Source: Thermoanaerobaculia bacterium | Lineage (GTDB): Bacteria > Acidobacteriota > Thermoanaerobaculia > UBA5066 | Length of the DNA stretch: 64,000 bases | Direction: 5' to 3' | Assembly: GCA_022071945.1 (NCBI GenBank) | Contig: JAJVIN010000020.1 | Location: 62,001-126,000 of the forward strand | In this document: one piece after another, positions 45,192 to 54,407 of the stretch | Position numbering within the stretch: the first letter of the stretch is position 1 | How the letters are laid out: each line of letters opens with the position of its first letter | Notes under the pieces: generated by a model | The model's database searches: none | Seen by the model: the letters and a program-made list of their open reading frames with translations, nothing else | Told to the model about the DNA's origin: nothing | Program-made: the position numbers and the translations under genes

Positions 45192-46118
45192 CTACGCCGA
45201 CTCCTTGTAGTACGACTCGTCCCACTCCGCTCCCATTCCGTTGAGCTTCTCGGCTGATTCGTAGCGGTGCCAGGTACGTCCCGACATGCTGTACCGGTAG
45301 AAGCTCGCGTAGTGGTCCGGCGTGTACACCACCTCGCCCGTCTCGGCCAGGATGAGGCGCTCGACGTTGATCTGGTTTCCGCGGGCCCTCCAGTAGCCCT
45401 CCAGGGCCCGCTGACACGCCTGGCCGACCCGAACGAGAGCTCCGCCCCGGTTGACCTCGTACCAGGAGGTCGTCCCGGTCAGGGTTCGCTGCCATCCGTA
45501 CTCGAAGTACGCGATGCGGCTCCCCTTGAAGGGATGGCGCCGCTGGTAGGTCTTGAAGAGGCCCGACGGCAGTTCGCGGCCGAGGTTGCGGTACTCGGTG
45601 TTGAAGTTGCCGTGATTCGGATTCGCCACTCCCCTCGCGATCAGCCCCAGCTCCCCGCTCAGATCGATCATGCGGGGCTGCGTGTAGAAATAGCCGGGGT
45701 ACTCGCGCATCGTCGAACGGACACACCACCTCACGTCCATGATCCAGGGGCTGCGAACCTTGTAGGCCAGGATCCGGATCCCGCGGGGGATCGACGAGTC
45801 GTCGGGACCGGGCAGCTTGATCCGCACCTTCTTCAGGTTCGCCTTGGCCCGCAGGAGCATCTCGGGAGTGATCGCTCCTCCCCCGCCTCCACCCCTGGGC
45901 CCTGAAAAGACCGGCGGCGGCCCCGGAGGCTCCGGAATCGACGGACCCGTCTCGGACACGGTCGGAGGCGTGGACGGTGGAGGAGACGTCCGCTGGCCGC
46001 TCCGCGTGAGCCGCTCGGTATTCGTGGACCCGCAATCGGGACACTTCTGGACCTCGGTGTTCGGCTTGCGGTTGAAGATCCTGTCGCAGTCCAGACAGAG
46101 CGATTTCGGCTTCGCCAT
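45192..46118 (-). CDS. Zinc-ribbon protein with an unrecognised ~200-residue domain
   Basis: The ATG lies 5 nt after GGAGG. The 308-residue protein has an N-terminal Cys4 ribbon (CLDCDRIF...CPDCGSTN, residues ~8-32), then a Pro/Ser/Gly-rich linker (~45-90). The rest is a soluble domain rich in Tyr, Trp and Arg (IRILAYKVRSPWIMDVRWCVRS, FYRYSMSGRTWHRYESAE). I do not recognise this domain. No signal peptide was seen, so it is cytoplasmic and perhaps nucleic-acid or protein binding. It faces the FG-GAP protein gene and diverges from the GH13 gene. Confidence 0.72.
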   Translation of the reverse strand: MAKPKSLCLDCDRIFNRKPNTEVQKCPDCGSTNTERLTRSGQRTSPPPSTPPTVSETGPSIPEPPGPPPVFSGPRGGGGGGAITPEMLLRAKANLKKVRIKLPGPDDSSIPRGIRILAYKVRSPWIMDVRWCVRSTMREYPGYFYTQPRMIDLSGELGLIARGVANPNHGNFNTEYRNLGRELPSGLFKTYQRRHPFKGSRIAYFEYGWQRTLTGTTSWYEVNRGGALVRVGQACQRALEGYWRARGNQINVERLILAETGEVVYTPDHYASFYRYSMSGRTWHRYESAEKLNGMGAEWDESYYKESA

Positions 46119-46331
46119 GACGCCTCCTCCTGGCGGAGTGATTCCGGGACGACTCAGTCTACCCGGGATGGGTGGGGCAAACGAAATTTTCTAGTTTACT
46201 CCCGTGCACGCTCTTCATGCAATCCCTCGGATTTCCCCGCCGAACTCCCCTCGCCCGGCGCCTCACGCCATCGTCCCCCCGCTCCCGCCAGGCGAGGGCA
46301 CGCCGCCACCACTACTCAGACGCACACCCGA

Positions 46332-46362
46332 TTGCCGAAACGGATCCCGCTCTCTCTAGAAT
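46332..46362 (+). promoter_or_regulatory. Possible sigma70-type promoter of the GH13 lipoprotein gene (leaderless)
   Basis: TTGCCG (46332-46337) and TAGAAT (46357-46362) are separated by 19 nt, longer than ideal. The -10 box ends 7 nt before the chosen ATG and no ribosome site is visible, which is what a leaderless transcript would look like. Confidence 0.35.
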
Positions 46363-46369
46363 CACCAGC

Positions 46370-48124
46370 ATGGTTCCAGCCACCCCTTCCCTCCTCCGCC
46401 GAGTGAAGAGCCTTGTCGTCTCCACGGCCCTGATCTGTGCCCTCTCCTCCTGCGGCGGCTCGACCAGCCCGCAACAAGCCCCCGCCGTGGTGCCCGCGCC
46501 CGCACAGGCGGCCCCTGCGCCGCCGGCTCTCGTCCGGCCGGCCCTGCCCCCCGCCCCGCCGGACACTTCGACCCTGCCGGACAGGAAGTGGGACCTCGAG
46601 TGGGTGCGCTCAGCGGTTTTCTACGAAGTCTTCGTGAGGAGCTTCAGGGACACCGACGGCGACGGGAAGGGGGACTTCCGGGGCCTCACCGAGAAGCTCG
46701 ACTACCTCAATGACGGCAACCCGGCCACGACGGCGGACCTCGGGATCGACGGGCTCTGGCTCATGCCGGTTTTCGCGTCTCCCAGCTATCACGGATACGA
46801 CGTGACGGACTACGAGAAGGTCAACCCCGACTACGGGACAGAGGAAGACTTCGCCCGGCTGATCTCCGAGTCGCACCGCCGCGGAATCAAGGTGATCGTC
46901 GACCTCACCCTGAACCACTCGAGCGCCCAGCACCCCTGGTTTCGGGATTCCGCCGCATCCGCAACCTCCCCCTTCCGTGACTGGTACATCTGGCGGGCAG
47001 ACAACCCGGGCTGGACACAGCCCTGGGGCGGGAGCAACCCGACCTGGCACGCGCGTGGCGGTTCGTACTACTACGGGATCTTCTGGGGCGGCATGCCGGA
47101 CCTGAACTTCCGCAACGCCGCCGTTCGCGCCGAGGCCCGCCGCATCGCCTCGTACTGGCTCGAGAAGGGACTCGATGGCTTTCGTCTCGACGCGGCCCGC
47201 CACATGATCGAGGACGGCCCAGGACAGGGCCAGTGCGACACGCCGGAGACTCACGCCTTCTGGAAAGAGTTCGCGGCCCACGTTCGGAGGGTGAAGCCCT
47301 CCGCCCTGCTGGTCGGCGAGAACTGGACGGACACGGACCGGATCGCGGAGTACTACGGCGACACCAGCAAGGACCCGCTCGGCGACGAGCTCCCGATGAG
47401 CTTCAACTTCCCGCTCGCCTCGGCCCTCGTCAGCGCCGTTCAGAGCGGGGACGGCTCCGGCCTTGCGGCGAAACTCGAAGAGATCTCCCGCTCGTACCCC
47501 AGAGGTGTCCTCGACGGCACGTTCCTGACGAATCACGACATGAAGCGCGTCGCGAGCCAGCTCGGCGAGGACCCCGGCAAGCTCCGCCTCGCCGCGGGTC
47601 TCCTCCTGACTCTGCCGGGAACGCCCTGGATCTACTACGGAGAAGAGGTTGGGCTCGCGAACGGCTCGGGCGACCAGGACGAGAGCAAGCGGTCTCCGAT
47701 GCCGTGGAACGACAGCGAGGAGGGCGGCGGGTTCACAACCGGGAAGCCCTGGTACCGCTTCTCGAAGGGCCGCGCTCCGGCAAACGTGGCGTCTCAGACC
47801 GGGGACACCGGTTCCCTCCTTTCCCTCTACCGGACCCTCATTCGAGTTCGCAAGGCAACTCCGGCGCTCTCGAAAGGCTCACTCTCGATCCTGTCGACGG
47901 GCGCGGGGAGTACCTTCGCTTTCGTGCGCGAGGGAGAAGGCGAGCGGGTCCTCGTCGCTCACAACCTGGCCACGACACCAGCGGAAGCCGGTCCCTTCCC
48001 GGTAGGGTCCAAGGGACTCGAGCCCCTGCTCGTGCCGGAAGGCGCCTCCGCCTCGGGCGACCAGGCGGCGGGCTGGAAGATCACACTCCCTCCGAGAGGA
48101 TCGGCCGTCTGGCGCCTCCGATGA
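46370..48124 (+). CDS. GH13 alpha-amylase-family lipoprotein
   Basis: The track ORF begins at 46172, but I start at 46370 (584 residues). That start gives a proper lipoprotein signal ending in the lipobox LSSC, followed by a Pro/Ala spacer. The four GH13 regions are present: I VIVDLTLNHSS, II DGFRLDAARHM with the nucleophile Asp, III LLVGENWTD with the acid/base Glu, and IV FLTNHDMKR with the transition-state Asp. Also seen is GIDGLWLMPVFASPSYHGYDVTDY. The enzyme should hydrolyse or rearrange alpha-glucans at the cell surface; maltodextrin glucosidase or maltogenic-type activity is plausible. Confidence 0.92.
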   Translation: MVPATPSLLRRVKSLVVSTALICALSSCGGSTSPQQAPAVVPAPAQAAPAPPALVRPALPPAPPDTSTLPDRKWDLEWVRSAVFYEVFVRSFRDTDGDGKGDFRGLTEKLDYLNDGNPATTADLGIDGLWLMPVFASPSYHGYDVTDYEKVNPDYGTEEDFARLISESHRRGIKVIVDLTLNHSSAQHPWFRDSAASATSPFRDWYIWRADNPGWTQPWGGSNPTWHARGGSYYYGIFWGGMPDLNFRNAAVRAEARRIASYWLEKGLDGFRLDAARHMIEDGPGQGQCDTPETHAFWKEFAAHVRRVKPSALLVGENWTDTDRIAEYYGDTSKDPLGDELPMSFNFPLASALVSAVQSGDGSGLAAKLEEISRSYPRGVLDGTFLTNHDMKRVASQLGEDPGKLRLAAGLLLTLPGTPWIYYGEEVGLANGSGDQDESKRSPMPWNDSEEGGGFTTGKPWYRFSKGRAPANVASQTGDTGSLLSLYRTLIRVRKATPALSKGSLSILSTGAGSTFAFVREGEGERVLVAHNLATTPAEAGPFPVGSKGLEPLLVPEGASASGDQAAGWKITLPPRGSAVWRLR

Positions 48125-48371
48125 CTCGAAACCCTTCACGGCCGCGGCCCTCGCCGCGGCGATCAGAGAGATTCCTGGAGCTCCAATCGGGCTGAACTCC
48201 GCTCCCGGCCTCCTCGCCCTCCTGATCTCAACCCCCAGAGGGATCACTCGGCTCCTCCGACCCCGGGGCGGCGCTGATCTGGCGCCTTCACGTTTTCTCG
48301 ACACCACCCACTTTGGTTTGAAGTCATAGTATTGTGGGGTGGCGACGCAAACGGCCTGGCAGGAGGTGAAC

Positions 48372-50225
48372 ATGCAGGGCTATTCCGGGGCGCGCTCGGC
48401 CGATCCGTTCCGATCTCTCTCCTACCGGCTGGAACCCGACTTCTCTCAGCCGCTCGCGGGGGCTTCCACCGAGATACGGGCCCGGGTGAAGCGGCGGCTC
48501 GGCGCCATCTACGGGGAGGACGGAACGGATTCGCTGGTACGTCAGGTCGAACGCCTGATCCGGGTTCACGATGCCCACTCAACGCCGGAAATCCGGCAGG
48601 CGGAGCGGGACTTCGACCCGAGAATGCGATTCACCGAGCGGGACGTGGTGCTGATCACCTACGGAGATCTCGTCGTCTCGCGCAATCGCCCTCCGCTCCG
48701 GACACTCTCCGACTTCGCCTTCGTCCTCTTTCGCGGACTGGTGACGATCGTTCACGTGCTGCCGTTCTTCCCCTCGTCATCGGACAGGGGCTTCTCCATC
48801 ATTTCCTACGAGGAGGTGGACCCGAAGCTCGGAAGCTGGGACGAGATCACGGAGCTCGGCAGGAGGTTCCGCCTCATGTTCGACGGGGTGTTCAACCACA
48901 TCTCGTCGCGGAGCAGGAGGTTCCAGCGCTTCCTCACGGGCGATCCGGACTATGAGGACTTCTTCCGCGTCTTTAGCACCAGAACGGCGATCCATCCGGA
49001 TCACTTGCGCCTCATCCTGCGCCCGCGCACATCGGATCTCCTCAGCGACTATCACACCGTGGACGGGGTCAAGTGGGTCTGGACCACCTTCTCCCGCGAC
49101 CAGATCGACCTGAACTTCCACAATCCCAAGGTCCTCCTGGCCATTCTCGAGATCCTTCTCTACTACGTCCGTCGCGGCGCGGACCTCGTCCGACTGGACG
49201 CGGTCACCTACATCTGGCACGAGCTCGGGACCTCCTGCGCGCATCTGGAGGAAGGGCACGAGGTGGTGAAACTCTTCCGGGACGTGCTCGACGCCGCGGC
49301 TCCTCACGTCGGAATCGTCACCGAGACCAACGTGCCTCACGCCGACAACATCACCTACTTCGGCAACGGGTCGGACGAGGCGCAGATGGTCTACAACTTC
49401 GCTCTCCCGCCGCTCGTCCTCCATTCCTTCGTGACCGGCTCGGCTCGGACGCTGTCCAGGTGGGCTTCCACCGTGAGCCCGCCCTCCGACACGACGGCGT
49501 TCTTCAACTTCCTCGACTCGCACGACGGGATTGGCCTCTTGGGGGCGAGAGGAATCCTCTCGTCCGCCGAGATCGACGAGCTCTGCAGCCACGTGAAGGC
49601 ACGCGGCGGGCTCATCTCGATGAAGTCCGCGGGCGACGGGACCCCTACTCCATACGAGCTGAACATCACCTGGTGGAGCGCCCTGAACGGCGAGGATTCG
49701 GGGGAACCGCTGGAGATCCAGATCGACAGGTTCATCGCTTCGCGAGCCGTTGCGCTCGTCCTCTCCGGCGTTCCCGGCATCTATCTGCCAAGCTTCTTCG
49801 GTTCGAAGAACGACCTCGAGGCGGTACGGCGCGACGGGCAGGCGAGGTCCATCAACCGGCCCGCGCTCGAGGAAGAGTGGCTCTTCAGCCAGTTCTCCGA
49901 CCCGGCCTCGTTGCCGTCCAAGATCGTCAGCCGGCTCACCCATCTTCTCGAGAAGCGCTCCTGCGAGCCCGCGTTCGACCCCAACGCCTCTCAGGAAATC
50001 CTGGACGCCGCTCCAGGCGTACTCGCCGTCCGGCGCACGGCTCGCGACGGCGGCTGTCGCGTTCTTTCGCTCATCAACGTCTCTCGGGAGACCGTCTCCA
50101 TCGAGATCCCGAACCTGGAGGGAGACCGGCCCGTTACGGACATCCTCTCGGGCCGGGTCTGGTGGCCCGAAGGCAACCGCATCCCTCTGGCACTCGACCC
50201 CTATCAGGTCCTCTGGCTGAGGTGA
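48372..50225 (+). CDS. GH13_18 sucrose/glucosylglycerate phosphorylase-like enzyme
   Basis: I start at the ATG at 48372 (617 residues), which has AGGAGG 5 nt upstream. The GH13 subfamily 18 pattern is clear: VLPFFPSSSDRGFSIISYEEVDP, LMFDGVFNHISS, LVRLDAVTYIWHELGTSC with the nucleophile Asp, IVTETNVPHADNITYFG with the acid/base Glu, and FNFLDSHDGIGLLG. Such enzymes phosphorolyse sucrose or glucosylglycerate to glucose-1-phosphate. The two downstream genes make glucosylglycerate, so glucosylglycerate is the likelier substrate, as reported for E. coli YcjM-type enzymes. It is the first gene of a three-gene operon and ends 3 nt before the phosphatase start. Confidence 0.88.
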   Translation: MQGYSGARSADPFRSLSYRLEPDFSQPLAGASTEIRARVKRRLGAIYGEDGTDSLVRQVERLIRVHDAHSTPEIRQAERDFDPRMRFTERDVVLITYGDLVVSRNRPPLRTLSDFAFVLFRGLVTIVHVLPFFPSSSDRGFSIISYEEVDPKLGSWDEITELGRRFRLMFDGVFNHISSRSRRFQRFLTGDPDYEDFFRVFSTRTAIHPDHLRLILRPRTSDLLSDYHTVDGVKWVWTTFSRDQIDLNFHNPKVLLAILEILLYYVRRGADLVRLDAVTYIWHELGTSCAHLEEGHEVVKLFRDVLDAAAPHVGIVTETNVPHADNITYFGNGSDEAQMVYNFALPPLVLHSFVTGSARTLSRWASTVSPPSDTTAFFNFLDSHDGIGLLGARGILSSAEIDELCSHVKARGGLISMKSAGDGTPTPYELNITWWSALNGEDSGEPLEIQIDRFIASRAVALVLSGVPGIYLPSFFGSKNDLEAVRRDGQARSINRPALEEEWLFSQFSDPASLPSKIVSRLTHLLEKRSCEPAFDPNASQEILDAAPGVLAVRRTARDGGCRVLSLINVSRETVSIEIPNLEGDRPVTDILSGRVWWPEGNRIPLALDPYQVLWLR

Positions 50226-50228
50226 GAG

Positions 50229-51092
50229 ATGGCCCAGGCCCCTGAAAAGTTCGAGCACGCTCCCGTCGAGGGAAAGACGGCGATCATCTTCACCGACCTC
50301 GATGGAACGCTTCTGGAGTCCGACGGCTCGGTTTTGCCGGATGTTGTCCGCCTGGTGCGGCGCCTGGGCAGCGAACAGATTCCCGTCGTCCCGGTCACGA
50401 GCAAGACGAGACGAGAGGTGTCGGACTGGCTCCAGCGGCTCGAGATCCCGGGTCCCGCGATCTTCGAGAATGGAGCGGGCGTGCTCTTCGCCGGTGGAGT
50501 CGAGGTCTCTTCGGAGGCGATTCCCGCCCAGACGCTCCTGAGCATCCTCGGCGAGGCTTGCCGGGCAGCGGGTGTCTCTGTTCGTCCCCTCGTGGAGATC
50601 CCCGAAGACGAGCTCTTCCGTCTCACCGGCCTCTCCCCTCGAGAGCAGCGAGATGCCCGTTCGCGCGAGTACTCCGTTCCCTTCCTCGCGCCTGCCTCGG
50701 CGGAGACTCCCCTCCTCGAACGCCTTCGCGCGGCCGGCAGCCTCTCGGTCGTGAGAGGAGGACGCTTCTGGCACCTGATGGGGTGCCACGCCAAATCGGG
50801 TTTCTTCGATCTGATCCGCAATCGCTGCGGAGCCTGGGGCTCGTCCCTCGGCCTCGGAGACGCTCCCAACGACATCCCGATCCTTCAGGCGGTCGACGTT
50901 CCGGTCGTGATCTCCGGGAGAACCGGACCGGAGCCCGAGCTGGTTTCCCGCTTTCCCGATGCGTACCGGCCGGCCGCCTTTGCGGGCGCGGGATGGGTCG
51001 AGGCGATCGAGACGCTGGTCCTGGCCCGTCTATCCTCGCCGGTGAGTCGTAAACCCTTCGATGATGGTCTGCCCGCCAGGAGGGGAAAATGA
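50229..51092 (+). CDS. HAD-IIB phosphatase, glucosyl-3-phosphoglycerate / mannosyl-3-phosphoglycerate type
   Basis: This 287-residue cytoplasmic enzyme has the HAD motifs FTDLDGTLLE (I, nucleophile and acid Asp), VTSKTRREV (II), GCHAKSG (III, Lys) and GLGDAPNDIPIL (IV). The cap and sequence flavour (ENGAGVLF, FRLTGLSPREQRDARSREYSVPF) match mannosyl-3-phosphoglycerate phosphatase relatives (MPGP), several of which accept glucosyl-3-phosphoglycerate. Placed between GpgS and a GH13_18 phosphorylase, it most likely removes the phosphate to yield glucosylglycerate. Its stop overlaps the gpgS ATG (ATGA). Confidence 0.88.
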   Translation: MAQAPEKFEHAPVEGKTAIIFTDLDGTLLESDGSVLPDVVRLVRRLGSEQIPVVPVTSKTRREVSDWLQRLEIPGPAIFENGAGVLFAGGVEVSSEAIPAQTLLSILGEACRAAGVSVRPLVEIPEDELFRLTGLSPREQRDARSREYSVPFLAPASAETPLLERLRAAGSLSVVRGGRFWHLMGCHAKSGFFDLIRNRCGAWGSSLGLGDAPNDIPILQAVDVPVVISGRTGPEPELVSRFPDAYRPAAFAGAGWVEAIETLVLARLSSPVSRKPFDDGLPARRGK

Positions 51093-52309
51093 GTGACTTC
51101 CATCAGTCCGGCTCCATCACGACCCTGACCCGCTTCGGCTCACGCCCTCTGGAAGAGCTCGAGGAAGCGATCGTGAGGCACACGCGCCGCAACAAGGCCG
51201 CCCTCCTGATTCCCTGCCTCGTCTCGGAGATGGACCGGCCCGCCCTGGTCCGAATCTGCGATGAGATCGCGAAGGTCCCCTACCTCGACACGGTCCTGAT
51301 CTCGCTCGACCGCGCCGACGAGGACGGCTTCCGCCGCGCGCTCGACTATTTCAAGAGGTTGAAACGGCGAACCGTCATCCTCTGGAACGACGGACCGGGA
51401 GTGAAGGGACTTCTGGAGAAGCTCGCGAGGAATGATCTGAAGCTCGGCGAGCGGGGAAAAGGCCGCGCGTGCTGGATGGCTTTCGGCTACCTCCTCGCGC
51501 AGGGAAACATCGAGTACATCGCCCTTCACGACGGAGACGTGATCGATTACGACAGGGCAACCCTGGCCCGGCTTCTCTATCCGGCCGTCGACCCGATTCT
51601 GAACTTCGACTTCTGCAAGTCCTACTACGCGCGATTCACCACCAAGTTGAACGGCAGGGTCAGCCGCCTCTTCGTCGAGCCGCTCCTGGCATCGCTGCAC
51701 GCCCTCCTCGGTTCCCACCCCTATCTCGAGTTTCTTTCCTCGTTTCGGTACCCGCTCTCGGGAGAGTTCGCCCTCTCGGCGGACCTTGCCCGTCAGATGC
51801 GAATGCCGGCCGACTGGGGTCTCGAGATCGGGGTCCTCTCGGAGGTCTTCCGGCATCGCTCGGCGAGGCGCATCTGCCAGGCGGACGTAGCCGACCGGTA
51901 CGACCACAAGCATCAGGCGCTGTCGCCTACCGACCCCGGCGCGGGGCTGAATCGCATGGCGGGCGACATTGCCAAGCATCTCCTGCGCACGCTCGCGGCC
52001 GCCGATGTCGTCCTGTCGGAGGGAGCTCTCAAATCCCTGCTGGCCTCGTACCAGAGGCGGGCGGAAGACGCCGTCGGCTGCTACTACGCCGTCGCCAAGT
52101 TCAACGGTCTCGAGTTCCCCAGACACGAGGAAGAGATGGCGGTCTCGACGTTCGGCGGGGCGCTGAAGTCAGCCATCGAACAGTTCCTCGTGGATCCCTT
52201 CGGCGCTCCTCAGATCCCCAACTGGGCCCGGGTCCTCTCCGCGGTCCCCGACGCAGGCGACCTCCTCCTCGAGGCCGTGGCAACCGAGGGAGGCCTCTTG
52301 AACGGATAG
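51089..52309 (+). CDS. gpgS: Glucosyl-3-phosphoglycerate synthase (GT81)
   Basis: This 406-residue GT-A fold enzyme transfers glucose from a nucleotide sugar to 3-phosphoglycerate, the first step to the compatible solute glucosylglycerate. Visible signatures are LISLDRADEDGF in the donor fold, IALHDGDVIDYDR as the metal-binding DxD region and FDFCKSYYARF.TKLNGRVSRLFVEPLL in the acceptor region. SGEFALSADLA...WGLEIGVLSEVF follows, in the same order as mycobacterial GpgS. The ATG overlaps the phosphatase stop (ATGA), giving tight coupling of synthase and phosphatase. Confidence 0.92.
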   Translation: MSDFHQSGSITTLTRFGSRPLEELEEAIVRHTRRNKAALLIPCLVSEMDRPALVRICDEIAKVPYLDTVLISLDRADEDGFRRALDYFKRLKRRTVILWNDGPGVKGLLEKLARNDLKLGERGKGRACWMAFGYLLAQGNIEYIALHDGDVIDYDRATLARLLYPAVDPILNFDFCKSYYARFTTKLNGRVSRLFVEPLLASLHALLGSHPYLEFLSSFRYPLSGEFALSADLARQMRMPADWGLEIGVLSEVFRHRSARRICQADVADRYDHKHQALSPTDPGAGLNRMAGDIAKHLLRTLAAADVVLSEGALKSLLASYQRRAEDAVGCYYAVAKFNGLEFPRHEEEMAVSTFGGALKSAIEQFLVDPFGAPQIPNWARVLSAVPDAGDLLLEAVATEGGLLNG

Positions 52310-52345
52310 GCCAGGAAGCGCATGGCGCCACCTCCGAGCGGCCTC

Positions 52346-53041
52346 TCAGACGTGGCGGATGCCGGTCTCTTCCTCCTCTGCCCGGAGCCTCTTCTCGAGG
52401 TAGGCCTTCGCGAGATCCCGGGCCCCGAGCCCGAAGGCCAGGGCCAGCGCCAAAACGAGGCCCCCTCCGGCGATACAGAAGGCCGCAATGAGAATCGAGC
52501 GCCCGACCCCGAGGTGATCGAGCGCGGCCGCCGCAAAGGAGATGACGATGACGGCGTGAATCCCCCTCGCGCCGGGGCGGGCCCACGGCAGCCCGGCATT
52601 CACCGCGGCCAGCAGAACGCTTCTCCGCGCGAGCACGGCAAGGCCCAGTCCAAGTACGAAGAGAAAGGCGGACGTCAAGATCTTCGGCAGGAAGGAGACG
52701 ACCTCGAGAAGTATGGTCCTCAGGGCACCAGGCTCCAGCGCGTTGACACCCACCGAGAGCGCCACGACGACGGCCGTCCAGAACGAGACGCTCCCCGCCA
52801 GGCGCTCGGGATGAGAGGTCAGACCGGCGGCCCGGAGCAGGCCCGCGGTGGCCGGCGTCCCCGGCGTCCGCTTCTTGCGGAGCGAGAAGAGGCCCATGAG
52901 GACCGCCTTGAGCAGCATCCCCACCATGACGCCCGTCAGGAGAGCCGCCAGCAAGACGAGGACGGCCGGGATGACGGAAAGAAAGGTATCGAACAGTCGC
53001 CGGAATGCCTCGCCGATCTGATGCTCCAGGGTGCTCCACAT
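52346..53041 (-). CDS. MscS-type conserved TM-helix membrane protein
   Basis: I start at the ATG at 53041 (231 residues), which has AGGAGG 8 nt upstream. Several membrane helices are visible: FLSVIPAVLVLLAALLTGVMVGMLL, FWTAVVVALSVGVNAL, LPKILTSAFLFVLGLGLAVLARR, HAVIVISFAAAALDHLGVG and LIAAFCIAGGGLVLALALAFGLG. This resembles the conserved TM-helix proteins related to mechanosensitive channels that lack the MscS beta domain. A role in osmotic or mechanical response fits the flanking compatible-solute genes but is inference. It follows the glycosyltransferase on the same strand by 23 nt. Confidence 0.72.
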   Translation of the reverse strand: MWSTLEHQIGEAFRRLFDTFLSVIPAVLVLLAALLTGVMVGMLLKAVLMGLFSLRKKRTPGTPATAGLLRAAGLTSHPERLAGSVSFWTAVVVALSVGVNALEPGALRTILLEVVSFLPKILTSAFLFVLGLGLAVLARRSVLLAAVNAGLPWARPGARGIHAVIVISFAAAALDHLGVGRSILIAAFCIAGGGLVLALALAFGLGARDLAKAYLEKRLRAEEEETGIRHV

Positions 53042-53064
53042 GGCCTGCGCCTCCTTCTTGGTTC

Positions 53065-54333
53065 TTACCCCGCCGCCCACAGGGAGCGCAGGAGGTCCTT
53101 TTCATTCTCGAACTCATTCGAGAGCTTCGCGAATCGCCCCTCCGCTTCCTCCGCGGTGGCTAGCGAAAGATCACTCGCCACCGAGGCGACGAACCCGAGG
53201 TAGAGCGGCAGCAAGGAACGGACGAGCACGGGCGGTCGCAGGACGCGGCGGTGCCATCCGGCTGCCGCCTCGAAGACGATCCGGACCCACTCCCGATCGC
53301 CGAGACTCGGAACGTGACCACTCGCGGCCTTCTCGATCGCCAGGAGGGACTGCGGGGAGAGGTAGGTCTTCCAGATCGGCTCGAGATCGGCGGCGGCCCG
53401 GCGGAAGGCCGCCGCCAGCGGCTCCAGCCGGACCGGGTCAGGCTCCATCCCGAGCCCGAACGGCGATCCAAGTCGCGGGACGCTCGTGACGGCCGAGACG
53501 CCGCGCCACGCTTCCGGGGACTGCTCCATGAAACCAAGAAGGGTGGAGAGGATCACGTCCAGGACTCCAGCGAGACCCCCCGCGGGTTCGGCCGGTCCCT
53601 GGACCTTCGCTCCCAGGAACGCCTCCACCGGTCTGGCCTCCGACGAAAGGACGCTCACCGTCGCAAAGAGATTGACTCCGTACTGTGCAGCCGGGCCTTC
53701 CCAGTTCCCGCAAGAAAGGAACGTCTCCGCAAGCTTCCCCGCAAAGCCGAAGTCCCCACCGAGGGGCTGGGAAATCCGCTTCCCGTACAGTGTGGCCAGG
53801 AGGGGCGACACCAGGAGCTTGGCGAGCATCCCGTCGAACTTCTGCTGTGAGTAGGAGGGGCAGACGAAATCCGCCGAACCGGAGACGATGGGAGCCAGGA
53901 GCATCGGCACCCAGCGGCCGGTGACGCTCCGGAGCCCACCGTCGATGACGGCGCACGCCGGGACTTTCATCTCCAGGGCGGCCCGAAAGATTCCTGCCAG
54001 GGCCCAGCCCTTGCCCGGCCCCCCGGAACCGCTTCCCAGGCGTCCCGTCCGCGCGCGGGAAGGGCACGCATCCAGATGGATCTCCGTGAGGCCCCCCACG
54101 TCGGTTCCTTCCAAGATCTCCCGCGTCCGGTCGGTCGACCCTCCATCGCTCATAAGCAAGACGGCCCTCGCTTGCGGGAACTCGAGGCGCAAGGACGAAG
54201 ACACGACCCGAACGACGTGCCCGATCGTCCTCTCGTCGTTGAAGGAAGGGATCCCGACGAGGATGTCCGCCTTCCCCGCTTGACCGATCCGGGCGGCGGT
54301 CTCGGCGGGCAAAGAGGGGAACCCCGACGTCAT
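53065..54333 (-). CDS. GT-A glycosyltransferase related to GpgS, with altered DxD motif
   Basis: This 422-residue cytoplasmic protein has a GT2-like start (DILVGIPSFNDERTIGHVV, LLMSDGGSTDRT). Its second half mirrors GpgS in order: ADFVCPSYSQQKFD, LLVSPLLATLYGKRISQPLGGDFGFAGKLA and YGVNLFATVS. In place of the DxD metal motif it has AVIDGGLRSVTGRW. It may be a glucosyl- or mannosylglycerate-type synthase, an elongating enzyme, or an inactive partner. It is transcribed toward the gpgS operon and precedes the MscS-type gene. A TTGACT box upstream suggests its own promoter. Confidence 0.75.
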   Translation of the reverse strand: MTSGFPSLPAETAARIGQAGKADILVGIPSFNDERTIGHVVRVVSSSLRLEFPQARAVLLMSDGGSTDRTREILEGTDVGGLTEIHLDACPSRARTGRLGSGSGGPGKGWALAGIFRAALEMKVPACAVIDGGLRSVTGRWVPMLLAPIVSGSADFVCPSYSQQKFDGMLAKLLVSPLLATLYGKRISQPLGGDFGFAGKLAETFLSCGNWEGPAAQYGVNLFATVSVLSSEARPVEAFLGAKVQGPAEPAGGLAGVLDVILSTLLGFMEQSPEAWRGVSAVTSVPRLGSPFGLGMEPDPVRLEPLAAAFRRAAADLEPIWKTYLSPQSLLAIEKAASGHVPSLGDREWVRIVFEAAAGWHRRVLRPPVLVRSLLPLYLGFVASVASDLSLATAEEAEGRFAKLSNEFENEKDLLRSLWAAG

Positions 54334-54378
54334 GGCTTCCCTTTCTCTCCCCGGGCCGGCTGCTCGCCACAGGAAAAA

Positions 54379-54407
54379 TGCATCCTGCCTCCTTACTTTG
54401 GAGTCAA
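54379..54407 (-). promoter_or_regulatory. Possible promoter of the glycosyltransferase-MscS-type pair
   Basis: On the minus strand TTGACT (54402-54407) and GATGCA (54379-54384) are 17 nt apart, about 45 nt before the ATG at 54333. The -35 is good and the -10 is weak. The -35 lies within a box (CTTTGGAGTCAAAT on the plus strand) that has look-alikes at 48309 and 59797. Confidence 0.4.

Noticed and set aside
48777-50789. 670-residue minus-strand ORF opposite the GH13_18 and phosphatase genes
   Set aside because: Both plus-strand genes carry complete catalytic motifs; the opposite frame has none.
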